Assembly (NCBI RefSeq): GCF_900188235.1 | Contig: NZ_FZNT01000006.1 | Coordinates: 1 to 64,000 of the forward strand | Source: Lutibacter agarilyticus | GTDB lineage: Bacteria; Bacteroidota; Bacteroidia; Flavobacteriales; Flavobacteriaceae | DNA length: 64,000 nucleotides | Reading direction: 5' to 3' | In this document: piece by piece, positions 6,820-16,800 of the stretch | How the letters are laid out: every line of letters starts with the position of its first letter | Position numbering within the stretch: the stretch's first letter is position 1 | Translations under genes and position numbers: made by a program | The notes under the pieces: model-generated | The model's input: only the letters and a program-made list of their open reading frames with translations | The model's database searches: none | What the model was told of the DNA's origin: nothing

Positions 6820-9000
6820 ATGGCAGAAGGAAAAAAATTTGGAACGTTTGAAGGTGTTTTTACACCATCTATTCTTACTATTTTAGGGGTAATTATGTAT
6901 ATGAGATTGGGATGGGTAGTTGGTAATGCCGGCTTATTAGGTGCTATTATCATTATAGTTTTGGCTCATGTGATTGCTGTTACCACAGGTTTAAGTGTTT
7001 CGTCTATTGCAACTGATAAAAAAATTGGGGCAGGTGGTATTTACTATGTGTTATCTAGAAGTATGGGAATTCCCATTGGAGGTTCTATTGGTATTGCCCT
7101 TTATGTAGGTACTTCGCTCTCAATAGCATTGTATTTAATCGGATTTGCAGAAAGTTTTAATGATTATTTCGGCTTTGGCACAGCTATTAATGATATTCGT
7201 TTAACAGGAACTTTAGCACTAGTTAGTTTAACAATATTGGCTTTGATAAGTACTTCGCTAGCGTTAAAAACTCAATTTTTAATTCTATCAGCCATTATCA
7301 TTTCATTGATTGCTATATTTTTTGGGACTTCAAATTTTGAACCTCAAACGGTTCAATTATTAGCTCCTGAGCATGCGGTTTCTATGGAAGTTGTGTTTGC
7401 CATATTTTTCCCAGCTGTTACTGGTTTTACTGCAGGTATCGCCATGAGTGGCGATTTAAAAGATCCGAAAAGTTCCATTCCAAAAGGAACATTAATGGCT
7501 ATTGGTGTTGGACTTGTTGTTTACATAAGTCTTGCAGTTTTTCTTGCGAATAAGGTAAATTCAGAAGTATTAATTTCGGATTATAATATATTAATGAAAA
7601 TTGCTTTATTCTCTCCAGCAGTAGTTGCAGGTATTTGGGGTGCTACACTTTCATCTGCAATAGGTGGTATTCTGGGAGGTCCAAGAATTTTACAAGCCAT
7701 GTCAATTGATAAAATAACACCAAAAATATTTGGAAAAGGTAATGGGAAAAATAACGAACCAGTAAATGCTTTGTTGTTGGTATTTATAATTGCACAAGCG
7801 GGGATATTAATTGGTGAATTGGATGTTATTGCACGTGTAGTTTCTATGTTTTATTTAACGGCTTATGGTTTTATTAATATTTCCTATTTTTTAGAAAGTT
7901 GGGCAAACCCAGATTTTCAGCCTAGTTTTAAAATCAAACGTTGGATAGGCTTACTTGGTTTTATGGCTTGTTTTGGTGTCATGTTTAAATTGGATACCCT
8001 TGCAATGATGGGCGCTTTAATAGTTATTGGAGGCTTATATTTTTGGTTGCAACGCAAAGAAGTAAAATTACAAACCAATGACGTTTGGCAAAGTGTATGG
8101 GAAAATGTTGTAAATAAAGGATTGAAAAAAATTGACGATCAAGAAGTAGAAAAATCTAATTGGAACCCTAATATCATTCTATTTAGCGGACAAAGTGACC
8201 ATCAATCTTATTTATTACAGTTGGGTAAAACAGTTTCTGGGCGTACAGGAATTGTTACAAATTTTAAATTGATATTAGATACATCCAATTTACAACCGCT
8301 TAAAAAATCGGAGCAAATTGTAAAAAGTGAAGAGTTTAAGGAATTAGGAATATTTGGACGACAAATTAAAGTAAGTAACATTTATGATGGAATTACGACC
8401 ATTGCTTCTGCCTTTGGATTTTCGGGTGTAGAGCCAAATACTATTATGATGGGGTGGCCAAAAGGATTGGAAAATTCTAAGGAATATTCAAAAATGACAC
8501 AAACTTTGTTGTATTTAGATTATAACTTATTGTATTTAGATTTTGATAAAAAGGCCAAGTTTGGGAATTATGATACCGTAGATTTTTGGTGGAGAGAAAC
8601 AGATAGTAAAAATGCTGAAATGATGTTGAATATAGCACGTTTTATCATTGCATCTCCACGATGGAACAATACAAGTATTAGGGTATTATTTGTAAATAAT
8701 AACAATGTAGATAAAGCATTAATTCATGCTAAAATTTATAAATTGGTTGAAGATTTAAGGGTAAATGTTGAAATCATAATCATAAATAATGCTGTTGAAC
8801 AAAAACCTTTTTATAACTTAATTGAAGAAAAATCTAAAGCAACAGGTTTAACCATTATCGGTATACCAAATTATCAGATTGAAAAACAAGCTGAATTTGT
8901 ATTGAGAACAAATCATTTATTTGAAACTATAGGCTCAACTCTTTTGGTGAAAGCCTCAAATAATTTTAATGTGTTAGATTTAGATTTTGTAAATAGGTAA
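6820..9000 (+). CDS. SLC12-like APC-superfamily permease
   Basis: 726 aa. The N-terminal ~420 residues hold about 12 transmembrane helices beginning with GTFEGVFTPSILTILGVIMYMRLGWVVGNAG, the hallmark first helix of cation-chloride cotransporter-like (SLC12) proteins. Helix 3 contains KIGAGGIYYVLSRSMG. The C-terminal ~300 residues are cytoplasmic, as in SLC12 proteins, with alternating strands and helices (WNPNIILFSGQ, FSGVEPNTIMMGWPKG). It probably transports cations with chloride or amino acids; the substrate cannot be told from sequence. The proposed left attachment site of the island starts 25 bp after its stop codon, making it the probable native neighbour of mnmE. Confidence 0.8.
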   Translation: MAEGKKFGTFEGVFTPSILTILGVIMYMRLGWVVGNAGLLGAIIIIVLAHVIAVTTGLSVSSIATDKKIGAGGIYYVLSRSMGIPIGGSIGIALYVGTSLSIALYLIGFAESFNDYFGFGTAINDIRLTGTLALVSLTILALISTSLALKTQFLILSAIIISLIAIFFGTSNFEPQTVQLLAPEHAVSMEVVFAIFFPAVTGFTAGIAMSGDLKDPKSSIPKGTLMAIGVGLVVYISLAVFLANKVNSEVLISDYNILMKIALFSPAVVAGIWGATLSSAIGGILGGPRILQAMSIDKITPKIFGKGNGKNNEPVNALLLVFIIAQAGILIGELDVIARVVSMFYLTAYGFINISYFLESWANPDFQPSFKIKRWIGLLGFMACFGVMFKLDTLAMMGALIVIGGLYFWLQRKEVKLQTNDVWQSVWENVVNKGLKKIDDQEVEKSNWNPNIILFSGQSDHQSYLLQLGKTVSGRTGIVTNFKLILDTSNLQPLKKSEQIVKSEEFKELGIFGRQIKVSNIYDGITTIASAFGFSGVEPNTIMMGWPKGLENSKEYSKMTQTLLYLDYNLLYLDFDKKAKFGNYDTVDFWWRETDSKNAEMMLNIARFIIASPRWNNTSIRVLFVNNNNVDKALIHAKIYKLVEDLRVNVEIIIINNAVEQKPFYNLIEEKSKATGLTIIGIPNYQIEKQAEFVLRTNHLFETIGSTLLVKASNNFNVLDLDFVNR

Positions 9001-9024
9001 TCTTATTTTTTTACAGTTGGATTG

Positions 9025-9042
9025 TTACTTTCCGATACAACA
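9025..9042 (-). other. Candidate left attachment site (attL), mnmE-tail copy
   Basis: TTACTTTCCGATACAACA matches 15 of 18 bases of 40575-40592, the 3' end of mnmE, in the same orientation. Read on the minus strand it gives codons for C-C-I-G-K-stop, while the mnmE end reads F-C-I-G-K-stop; within CIGK-stop the changes are synonymous. This is what an element that rebuilds the mnmE 3' end would carry. Islands of the SGI1 type integrate at the last 18 bp of trmE (mnmE). Confidence 0.65.
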
Positions 9043-9736
9043 TTTATAAATCCTTATTTTATAGGGGTTTGAAAGAGATGAGGTACAAAAAGGCAAAACA
9101 TGTGACACGGAAATTAGCAATTGTTTGTAACTTTTTTCAAAGATAATCATTTCACCCGTGATTTCACCTCTCTGTAACCCCTTATTTCACTAGGATTTCA
9201 TAAAACTCTCACTTTTTAAGGGTGAAATGTTGACGCATAAAAATAATTAATTTTTTATCAAATTTTCAGCGTTTTTTGTTGGTTACATGTTGCACAAAAA
9301 TTAGAAAGTGAGCAAAATAAGGAAAAACTGAATTTTTTTGAGGTACAATAGGTACAACAAAATACGTAATTCATATAAAAATGCTTTTTTACGAAGTTGA
9401 TTATATAGCTACTTCTTTTTTAGTATTAAGGAATGAGGAAAATCCACACTAAATTACGGGAAACCCATCTTTAATAAGCCTACTGATATTTATCACAGCC
9501 TCTTTAATTTATTTTTTTTATTTTAGCATTGCTATGAATTACACTACGGAAAACCGTACGATTAATCGGATTAAACGTACTAATTTTCAATTTTATTTTG
9601 AAATTGAAAAGAAAGAAAATAGGTCCTCTAGCATAAAACATAAAAGAATAACAAAAAACTGTTTATCCAGTATTATTAAAGGATAAACATGAGTTTTTAA
9701 GGATATAACAAGTTACCTGCAAGCAAAAAAAATGAT
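9043..9736. promoter_or_regulatory. Island left-end region with repeated short motifs
   Basis: No gene is seen in this stretch. AGGTACAA occurs exactly at 9081-9088, 9341-9348 and 9350-9357, and again near the right end at 40447. ATTTCAC occurs at 9149, 9161 and 9184, with a partial copy at 9195 and an inverted copy GTGAAAT at 9222. The spacing and position just inside the attachment site suggest binding sites for recombinase or excisionase. Another small palindrome, ACGGAAAACCGT, lies at about 9546-9557. Confidence 0.5.
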
Positions 9737-11758
9737 ATGAGATTAATAAAAGCAAGAGTACAAAATTTTCGAAGTATAAAAGATACAGGAGAATTTGAAA
9801 TAGAAAAATTAAAAACAATTTTAGTTGGGCCAAATGAATCTGGTAAAACAGTATTATTAAGAGCTTTACAACAGCTTAACAAACCAGATGGTATAGACGG
9901 TTTTGATTTAATTAGGGATTATCCTCGTTCTTTATATAATGATATAACTACTGGCAGTGTAAAGGCCGAAAATATAGAAATAGTTCGTGGATATTTTGAA
10001 CTTGATGAAGAGGATAAAAAACTAGTTCCTGAAGAATATAAAAATTGTACTTATGTACTTTATAGGTTGCTTGACAACAAAGGTCGGCACTGGCTAGACA
10101 ATGCACCTAAAAAAAAAACATATAAAGATATAACAAAAGATTTATCTCGATTAAATGCTCATATTGATAAGCAATTTGAAAAAGATGAAGATTTTGATCC
10201 TGAAAAAAAACCAAGTATTAGATTAAAAATTGTTACAAATGTTTTCTCAGATTCAACCAATCTAACCAAAGAAAACACAACTAGTTTAATTAAAATATTA
10301 GAAGAATTTTATCCTTTAATTGATGAAGAAAATGAAAAAGAAGAAGACAGATACTCAAAGATTATTGAAATAATAGAATTTAATAATAAATATGATGAAG
10401 TACTTAAACTATTAGGTAGTCGTATTCCTGTATTTGTACTTTTTAATAATTATTTCAAAGTTAAACCATCGATTCATTTAGAACATTTAGCTGAACGAAT
10501 AGAAAGAAATCTTTTAGAAGACGATAAATTTTACGATTACGGAAACCTTTGCTTATTAAAATTCTTAGGTTTTAAAGTTCGAGAATTGGCTGATATTGGA
10601 AATACTACAAGTCCTGATAAAAATGATATAGATGAATTAAAAGAGTATAGAGACACTCTAGATAATAGAACTTATCAACTTAATGCTGCAAGTATTAAAT
10701 TAACAAAGGAAATAAAAAATATATGGAACCCTAATCCAAATAGACCTGAAGCTGAAAAAATTAGAATTACAGCTGACGGGCAATACTTAAAGGTGGTTGT
10801 AGAAGATGAAATTGGAGTAGAAATTGAACTTGATCAGCGTTCAGAAGGCTTTCAGTGGATAGTTTCATTTTTTGTAGTATTCTTTGCTGAAGCAATGGAT
10901 AAACATAAAAATGCAATACTTTTGTTAGATGAACCTGGTATGAGTTTACACGGATTAAAACAACGTGACTTTAGAGATACTCTTTCTAGATTATCTATTA
11001 CTAATCAAACTATTTACACAACCCACTCTCCTTTTCTAGTTGGAGCTAATGAATTAGATTTGGTAAGAGTTGTAGAATTAAAAGACCGAGAAGAAGGAAC
11101 AAAAGTTCACACCACATTATCTTCAAGTGACCCAGCAGGATTACTACCGCTTCAAGAAGCTTTGGGATATGATTTGGCACAAAGTTTATTCACTCATCAG
11201 AAAAATTTAATTTTAGAAGGTTTAACTGACTATTGGTATGTTGAAGCAACATCTACAATGTTAAGAGAATCTAATATTATTGATTTTGACAAGAAAATAG
11301 CTTTAGTATTTGCAAATTCAGCAGGGAAAGTTGTTTATTATGCTACAATTTTACATTCTCATAATTTAAAAATTGCGGCTTTATTAGATTCTGATGCAGC
11401 AGGTGACCAAGCAGCTCAACAAGAAAATTTAGTTCACACATTGGGAAATAAAAACATATTAAGAACTAAAGATTATTGTTTAGATGTTAATAAACCTGAA
11501 ATTGAAGATTTATTAAGAGAGACTTTAATAGAAATTGTTAAATCTGAATATTCAAAAGATGTAAAATCAATATCAGATTCTCAACCAACTAGACCAATTA
11601 TAGATATTTTCACTCAAGAAGTTCCAGATTTTTCAAAATATAAATTAGCTAAAGCTTATTTAAGATGGTGCAAAACTAATGAAGCTAAATCATTAACTGA
11701 ATCAGAAATAATATTTTGGAAAAAATTAATTGGAGCAGTAAATAAAGCATTGAAATAG
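9737..11758 (+). CDS. OLD-family ATPase/TOPRIM nuclease
   Basis: 673 aa. Residues 31-38 (GPNESGKT) are the Walker A motif after an SMC-like FRSIKD start. An ABC-type Walker B (AILLLDEPGMSLH) is near residue 394 and is followed by the THSPF switch motif. The C-terminal TOPRIM domain begins with LILEGLTDYWYVEA (near 490) and has LLDSDAAGD (near 549), providing the acidic metal-binding residues of overcoming-lysogenization-defect nucleases. Such proteins cut DNA and protect against phages, alone or with partners. No UvrD-like helicase follows, so it is not Gabija. A small membrane protein gene starts 4 bp downstream and is probably its partner. It is the first gene inside the left end of the island. 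Confidence 0.85.
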   Translation: MRLIKARVQNFRSIKDTGEFEIEKLKTILVGPNESGKTVLLRALQQLNKPDGIDGFDLIRDYPRSLYNDITTGSVKAENIEIVRGYFELDEEDKKLVPEEYKNCTYVLYRLLDNKGRHWLDNAPKKKTYKDITKDLSRLNAHIDKQFEKDEDFDPEKKPSIRLKIVTNVFSDSTNLTKENTTSLIKILEEFYPLIDEENEKEEDRYSKIIEIIEFNNKYDEVLKLLGSRIPVFVLFNNYFKVKPSIHLEHLAERIERNLLEDDKFYDYGNLCLLKFLGFKVRELADIGNTTSPDKNDIDELKEYRDTLDNRTYQLNAASIKLTKEIKNIWNPNPNRPEAEKIRITADGQYLKVVVEDEIGVEIELDQRSEGFQWIVSFFVVFFAEAMDKHKNAILLLDEPGMSLHGLKQRDFRDTLSRLSITNQTIYTTHSPFLVGANELDLVRVVELKDREEGTKVHTTLSSSDPAGLLPLQEALGYDLAQSLFTHQKNLILEGLTDYWYVEATSTMLRESNIIDFDKKIALVFANSAGKVVYYATILHSHNLKIAALLDSDAAGDQAAQQENLVHTLGNKNILRTKDYCLDVNKPEIEDLLRETLIEIVKSEYSKDVKSISDSQPTRPIIDIFTQEVPDFSKYKLAKAYLRWCKTNEAKSLTESEIIFWKKLIGAVNKALK

Positions 11759-11762
11759 TATT

Positions 11763-12242
11763 ATGGATGAAATTTTAAAACCTTCAGTTATTGCATCTTT
11801 TACGGCTTTATGTATATCATTAATTACTTTATATCAATTTTTCAAAAATCAACGTTTTCAACAAAAACAATTTGATAAAAATTTAAATAGAACATTGACT
11901 AATAAACTTTATGATTTGAGAATAGAAAATTATCCATTAGCGTATGAAATAACTGACATTATTTATAAGCATAAAGGAGGTAATTACGATTATCAAGAAT
12001 TAAAAACTGTATTAGAAAATTTAATTGTTTGGAAAAAAGGAATTGTTAATTTAATAATTTCCGTTGAGTGCCGTGATAGTTTTTATGATCTAAGAGATGT
12101 TTTAATGAAAAATCCTGCTAATAATCAGGAATATTCAAAAGAACAAATTGATAAGATATTTCAAGCAAATAAATTCTTTAGAAAACAACTAAGACGTGAT
12201 TTAGGATTTATGTATAGAGAAGAAAGATTAAGAAGGAAATAA
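11763..12242 (+). CDS. Small membrane-anchored protein next to OLD nuclease
   Basis: 159 aa, not recognised as a named family. Residues about 8-26 (VIASFTALCISLITLYQFF) form one transmembrane helix. A basic, glutamine-rich helix follows, then a soluble helical domain with YPLAYEITDIIYKHKGGNY and a charged C-terminus rich in arginine and lysine. It starts 4 bp after the OLD gene stop and ends just before an attC-like element, so the two genes look like one unit. A membrane partner could anchor or be triggered by the nuclease, as in other defence pairs; this is inference from gene order only. Confidence 0.6.
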   Translation: MDEILKPSVIASFTALCISLITLYQFFKNQRFQQKQFDKNLNRTLTNKLYDLRIENYPLAYEITDIIYKHKGGNYDYQELKTVLENLIVWKKGIVNLIISVECRDSFYDLRDVLMKNPANNQEYSKEQIDKIFQANKFFRKQLRRDLGFMYREERLRRK

Positions 12243-12381
12243 AGCCAGCAGGTAACATAGGGTATAAAAAATTGCTTAATTCAATAGAGTAGAATGTTTA
12301 TAAAACATAAAAAAATTAAATTTAAACATCGGAAAATTGCGGTTTCAAACCCGCAACTTTCCATACCCTAAACCGTTGGGC
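12243..12381 (+). repeat. attC-like element upstream of the cassette-like gene
   Basis: TAGGGTAT (12258-12265) is repeated inverted as ATACCCTA (12363-12370), directly followed by AAACC and GTTGGGC (12375-12381), which fits the attC R' consensus GTTRRRY. Inside is a second hairpin at about 12333-12362 (TTGCGG paired with CCGCAA, outer GGAAA with TTTCC). No integron integrase is in the window. Confidence 0.5.
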
Positions 12382-12400
12382 AAAATTAAAAAAAAGGAAA

Positions 12401-13069
12401 ATGACACTTTTAGAATCACTATATAAAATTTGTAAAGAAAACATCGATGAAACTAATGATTGGTATAATTGGAGAAAAATAAATGAATCATTTATTCCTG
12501 ATTCTATATCACTTCCCAAAGGCAATCAATACATCAAAAACATTTACTTGAAAAAGGAACTTAATTCCAAATGGGAGAATGAAATTGATTTAAAAAAACG
12601 AGGAATTTATATTGAGTATTATATAAAAACTTGGGGAGGAATAAAAGGAAATAAAAAAGATTCAATAATAGAATATCAGACAAAGAGTGCTGATGAATTA
12701 ATTAAAAAAGGAGTTAAAGGAATTGCTTCTTGGTCAAAAGCGTTAGTTCTACATAATTATAACAAATATGCTATTTTTGACGCTAGAGTTTCTTGCTCAT
12801 TGAATTGTTTACAGATTATTGATTCAGTTGATGATAAAATTTTATTTCCAATACTTGCAAGTCAAAATAAAACTATCATTACTGCAAATAAAAAATTAAA
12901 AAGAATATCTAAAATTGAGAAATGGGAGATAAGTAATGAAACTACTTTCTATAATCAATATTTGAATACCTTAAAAACTACATCTGAAAAATTAAACACT
13001 AATATTTCAACAGTAGAAATGCTACTCTTTGCAAAAGCTGAGGAATTAATAAATAAATCATCGCTCTGA
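12401..13069 (+). CDS. Unknown protein, possible helix-hairpin-helix glycosylase-like fold
   Basis: 222 aa. The central segment GVKGIASWSKALVLHNYNKY followed by AIFDARVSCSLN has the look of OGG/HhH glycosylase-like proteins that occur in accessory regions (a helix ending in a trp-ser-lys motif, then a D-A-R-V helix). This is a weak, memory-based likeness. The ends are helical, with a lysine-rich C-terminal part. The gene is alone between two inverted 10-base ends (GTTGGGCAAA at 12375 and TTTGCCCAAC at 13077), like an integron gene cassette: start codon about 20 bases after the first end, stop 7 bases before the second. Confidence 0.6.
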   Translation: MTLLESLYKICKENIDETNDWYNWRKINESFIPDSISLPKGNQYIKNIYLKKELNSKWENEIDLKKRGIYIEYYIKTWGGIKGNKKDSIIEYQTKSADELIKKGVKGIASWSKALVLHNYNKYAIFDARVSCSLNCLQIIDSVDDKILFPILASQNKTIITANKKLKRISKIEKWEISNETTFYNQYLNTLKTTSEKLNTNISTVEMLLFAKAEELINKSSL

Positions 13070-13076
13070 TAAAAAC

Positions 13077-13200
13077 TTTGCCCAACAACTCATAAAATTT
13101 ATGCTTAAATTTCAAATAGAACAAATGACAAATGATTTGCTTCGTCCAAAAAAATGTCCAATTTTACAAATGCTCAAATCATAACTTTAAACCGTTGTGA
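13077..13200 (+). repeat. attC-like element downstream of the cassette-like gene
   Basis: TTTGCCCAAC (13077-13086) is the exact reverse complement of GTTGGGCAAA at 12375-12384. GCCCAAC fits the attC R'' consensus RYYYAAC. About 100 bp later AAACCGTTGTGA (13189-13200) repeats the AAACCGTT seen at the left boundary. The stretch after the R'' box shares AACTCATAAAATTTATGC with 2937. Confidence 0.5.
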
Positions 13201-13312
13201 GTATACCATAAATCTAGACTAAATTTAACATTTGAAGAAAAAAACACAATGCTAAAATTGGATTGAGGAAATCCGTAAAGAAATAAACTAAAAAAGAGAT
13301 AATTTAGTCAAA

Positions 13313-13426
13313 TTGAAATATAAAGAACATATTAATCTTACTCATTTAATAAAAGCTTCTGAACAAATTGTTCCGCTAGCAGTAACAATGAGAACAAAAA
13401 TTGATGGGCTTAGAGAGTGTTTCTAA
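13313..13426 (+). pseudogene. Short gene remnant, unrecognised
   Basis: An open stretch of 37 codons ending in a normal stop reads HINLTHLIKASEQIVPLAV and TMRTKIDGLRECF. The residue choice looks like real protein (a helix-rich C-terminus), but there is no good start codon and nothing coding upstream, so it is likely the tail of a lost gene. The rest of 13201-13448 holds nothing else recognisable. Confidence 0.35.
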
Positions 13427-13448
13427 AACATAAAAATATATATCATCT

Positions 13449-13865
13449 ATGAATCTATTTCCTATTAAAAGTTTAAATTATAGTAAGTTAATTTTCCTTT
13501 TGTTTTTATCATTGAGTGCCTGTATGACTAGTTCTAAAATAGCAGAAACAGAAATTGAGTTCGTTCAATTTGGTACAGGTGGTGGTTTTACAGGTGAAAT
13601 AAAAACGTATATGCTAAATTCAAGAGGTGAGCTTTTTGAGAATGATAGTCTACTTAAAAGTATTGATTTAAAGGCAACCTTAACATTGTTCAAATTAGCA
13701 AAAGAAATAAGTGATTATGAATTTAAAGAAACTGGAAATATGTATTCGTATATCATAATTAAAAAAAGAGAAATTACTAATAGAATTGTTTGGTCTTTTG
13801 GTAACACGAAAGTTAATCAAGATGTTATTGAATTTTACAAAAAATTAAAAACGACAACAAAATAA
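13449..13865 (+). CDS. Putative lipoprotein of unknown function
   Basis: 138 aa. A hydrophobic N-terminal segment ends in the lipobox SLSAC (Cys25). The mature part starts with a FVQFGTGGGFTGEIKTYML segment, a small beta-rich domain seen in many short Bacteroidota lipoproteins, and continues with alternating strands and helices. Function unknown. It ends 7 bp before the M4 protease start, so the two may be co-transcribed. Confidence 0.65.
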   Translation: MNLFPIKSLNYSKLIFLLFLSLSACMTSSKIAETEIEFVQFGTGGGFTGEIKTYMLNSRGELFENDSLLKSIDLKATLTLFKLAKEISDYEFKETGNMYSYIIIKKREITNRIVWSFGNTKVNQDVIEFYKKLKTTTK

Positions 13866-13872
13866 ATAAACT

Positions 13873-16800
13873 TTGAAAAAAAATCACATTAAACCGTTAG
13901 GAATCATTTTATTAATCTTGATTTCTTCTTATTCTTTTGGACAAGTAAAACAGCAATCTGCTCCAAAATTTAAAAACCCATTCCAAAGTAAGTCTACTAA
14001 AGATACAGCTCAAATAAAATCGCCTATAATTGGTAATAAGACAGTACCTATTCCTCAAGGTAAACCAAAGATTAAATTGGATAATGGTTCTTTTTCAGTT
14101 AACCTTAAAAAGGATAAATTAGCTAAAGCAACGGCACTAAAAGAATTTAGCGCCTGGTTACCTATGAATGATAGCAAATATTCATTTGAACAAGTATCTG
14201 AAAAAACTGATAAACTTGGTTATACTCACACTAATTTACAACAGTTTTATAATGGTTACCCAATAGAGGGGAAGGTTGTTATGTTGCATTCTAAAAATAA
14301 TATGGTCACTGCAATGAATGGACAATTATCAGATTTACCAACTATTAAAACCATGTCAACTATTACTTCAGTACAAGCCACAGAAATAGCAAAAAACTAT
14401 TTAAATGTTACAGAGCTAATTCAAGAATATCCTGTGGAAAAGGTTATTACTCAAATTTCTGGGAGTGAAAAAAAGGAAACTAGGTTGGCTTATAAAATAA
14501 GAATTGATTCCAATGCTCCTTTTATGATGTATCATGTTTATATTGATGCCGAAACTGCGGTTGTACTTAAAAAAGTCAGTTTGATTGCTCATACGGATAC
14601 TCCTGGTACAGGTAAAACGCTTTATAGCGGTACACAAGACATTACAATTGATAGTTATTCTGGTGGATATCGTCTTAGAGAACAGGGAAGAAAAATTGAA
14701 ACATATGATGCCACGAATGCAACTTTTGTAAATAATACAGGTTTCACTGGGTCTTCAGATTATGTTAGTTCTTCAACTGATTGGGTTGGTGTTTCGAGAT
14801 TAAGCTCGTTTTCAATTTCAGCAGTTTCAAAGACTTGGTGGTATGCCGCTTTTGCTGATCAAATACCAGATTTATATATTGTTATCAAAGATGCTTCAAA
14901 TCAAAAAGTTTACACATCTAAGTATGTAAGTGATGCAAATCCACCTTTAACATTTAATAATATTAATTTAAATCTTACGAATGGACCTTATAAAGTAGAA
15001 ATTTGGGATTATGATACTTTTGGAGGGGATGATTTTGGTGGAAGTTATATTATTTCAGCTGATGTTGGAACTGGAAGTTGGTCCGGAAGTGGTAATGTTG
15101 GTACTTATGAGGTTGTAACATCTAGCTTAGCTTCTTTGGATGTTCATTGGGGGATGGAACAAACTTATGATTTTTATTTAAATGTTTTTGGTAGAGATAG
15201 TTATGATGGTTTAGGAAGTGTAATAAAGCAGTATATTAATCCGCCAGCTTTACAAAGTGAAAAAGGAGAAAGTCCTAATAATGCTTATGCTATGCCAGCA
15301 CCATATAATATGATGGCTTATGGACTTGGGGATGGTGTACGAATGAATCCAGTAGTTGGGCTTGATGTTGAGGGGCATGAGTTTACTCATATGGTTGTTG
15401 ATAACAATGGGAATGGAGGACTGGCTTATGAAGGTGAATCTGGAGCTTTGAACGAATCTTTTGCAGATATTTTTGGAGTTAGCGTAGAATTTTATTCAGG
15501 AGTAAATCCAGATTGGTTTATGGGAGAGGATATTATGGTGAGTGAACCTTTTTTGAGATCTATGTCAAATCCAAATGATAGCAATGGCCCAGATACTTAT
15601 AATGGTACACATTGGGTGGATCCTTCAAATTTGGATTATGATCACGGAGGGGTGCATACGAATAGTGGGGTTCAAAACTTTTGGTTTTACCTACTTAGTG
15701 AAGGAGGGACAGGAACTAATGATTTGGGTAATCCTTATGCTGTAACTGGTATTGGAATTTCTGAGGCTCAACAAATTACTTATAGAAATTTAATCACTTA
15801 TTTGGGGTCTAATGCTACTTATTTAGACGCATATTATGGCTCATTACAAGCAGCTGAAGATTTATATGGAAATGGATCTGTTCAATACAATTCTGTTAGA
15901 GAAGCTTGGTATGCAGTAGGGATTGGAAATGATGCAAGTGATTCTTGTAGTGGTGTAATAGAATTAACGGAGGTTAGCGGTACTGTTACAGATGGTAGTG
16001 GTTCTTCTAATTATATTAATAACGCAAATTGCACATGGGTTATAGCACCAGCAGGAGCTTCTCAGATTTCATTAGATTTTACGGAATTGAATACTGAATT
16101 AAATTTTGATACAGTATATCTGTATGATGGTCCAGATGAAACATATCCAGTGATAGCAACTTTGACTGGTACTGTTTTACCTTCAACTATTACAACAACT
16201 TTAGGAGTAGGAGCTATGTGCATAAAATTTGTTTCAGATGCTTACACTACAAGTAGCGGTTGGAGTGCAAATTATACAACGATTATTAAAGAAGGAGAAA
16301 CTTGTCATGGAAGTACTGTTTTTGCATCGAATTCAGGGAGTTTTAGAGTTGGATCAGATATTAGTGGTTATGGGAATAATCAAAATTGTTATTATTTTAT
16401 ATCACCTCCTTGTGCTGAATCGGTGACACTTTCATTTTCTGAGTTTGATACAGAATTGGATTATGATGGTGTTATTATTTATGACGATTGGGAAGGAAAT
16501 AATCAGTTAGCTGTTTATTCTGGTATAAGTATTCCAGCTTCAGTTACGTCAAACACAGGTCAAATGTTAGTGATTTTTGTTTCTGATCATTCTAATATAA
16601 TGAAAGGTTTTTCGGCAGATTATACTTCTACTGGTGCTGATAACTACGGTGAAATAACTGTTTTAAATACGACTGATTATGGAATCATTTCTGATGGTAG
16701 TGGTTTAAATAATTATTGTAATAATCAGGAAAATAGCTGGTTGATCCAACCACCACAAGCTACAAGTATTACGTTAACTTTTACTGAGTTTGCTGTAGAA

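Noticed and set aside
9737-12242. Gabija system
   Set aside because: The OLD protein fits GajA, but no UvrD-like GajB follows.
12333-12362. tRNA fragment (GCGG, TTTCAAAC, CCGC looks like a T arm)
   Set aside because: The loop is one base too long and no acceptor, D or anticodon arm is present; it is part of the attC-like element.
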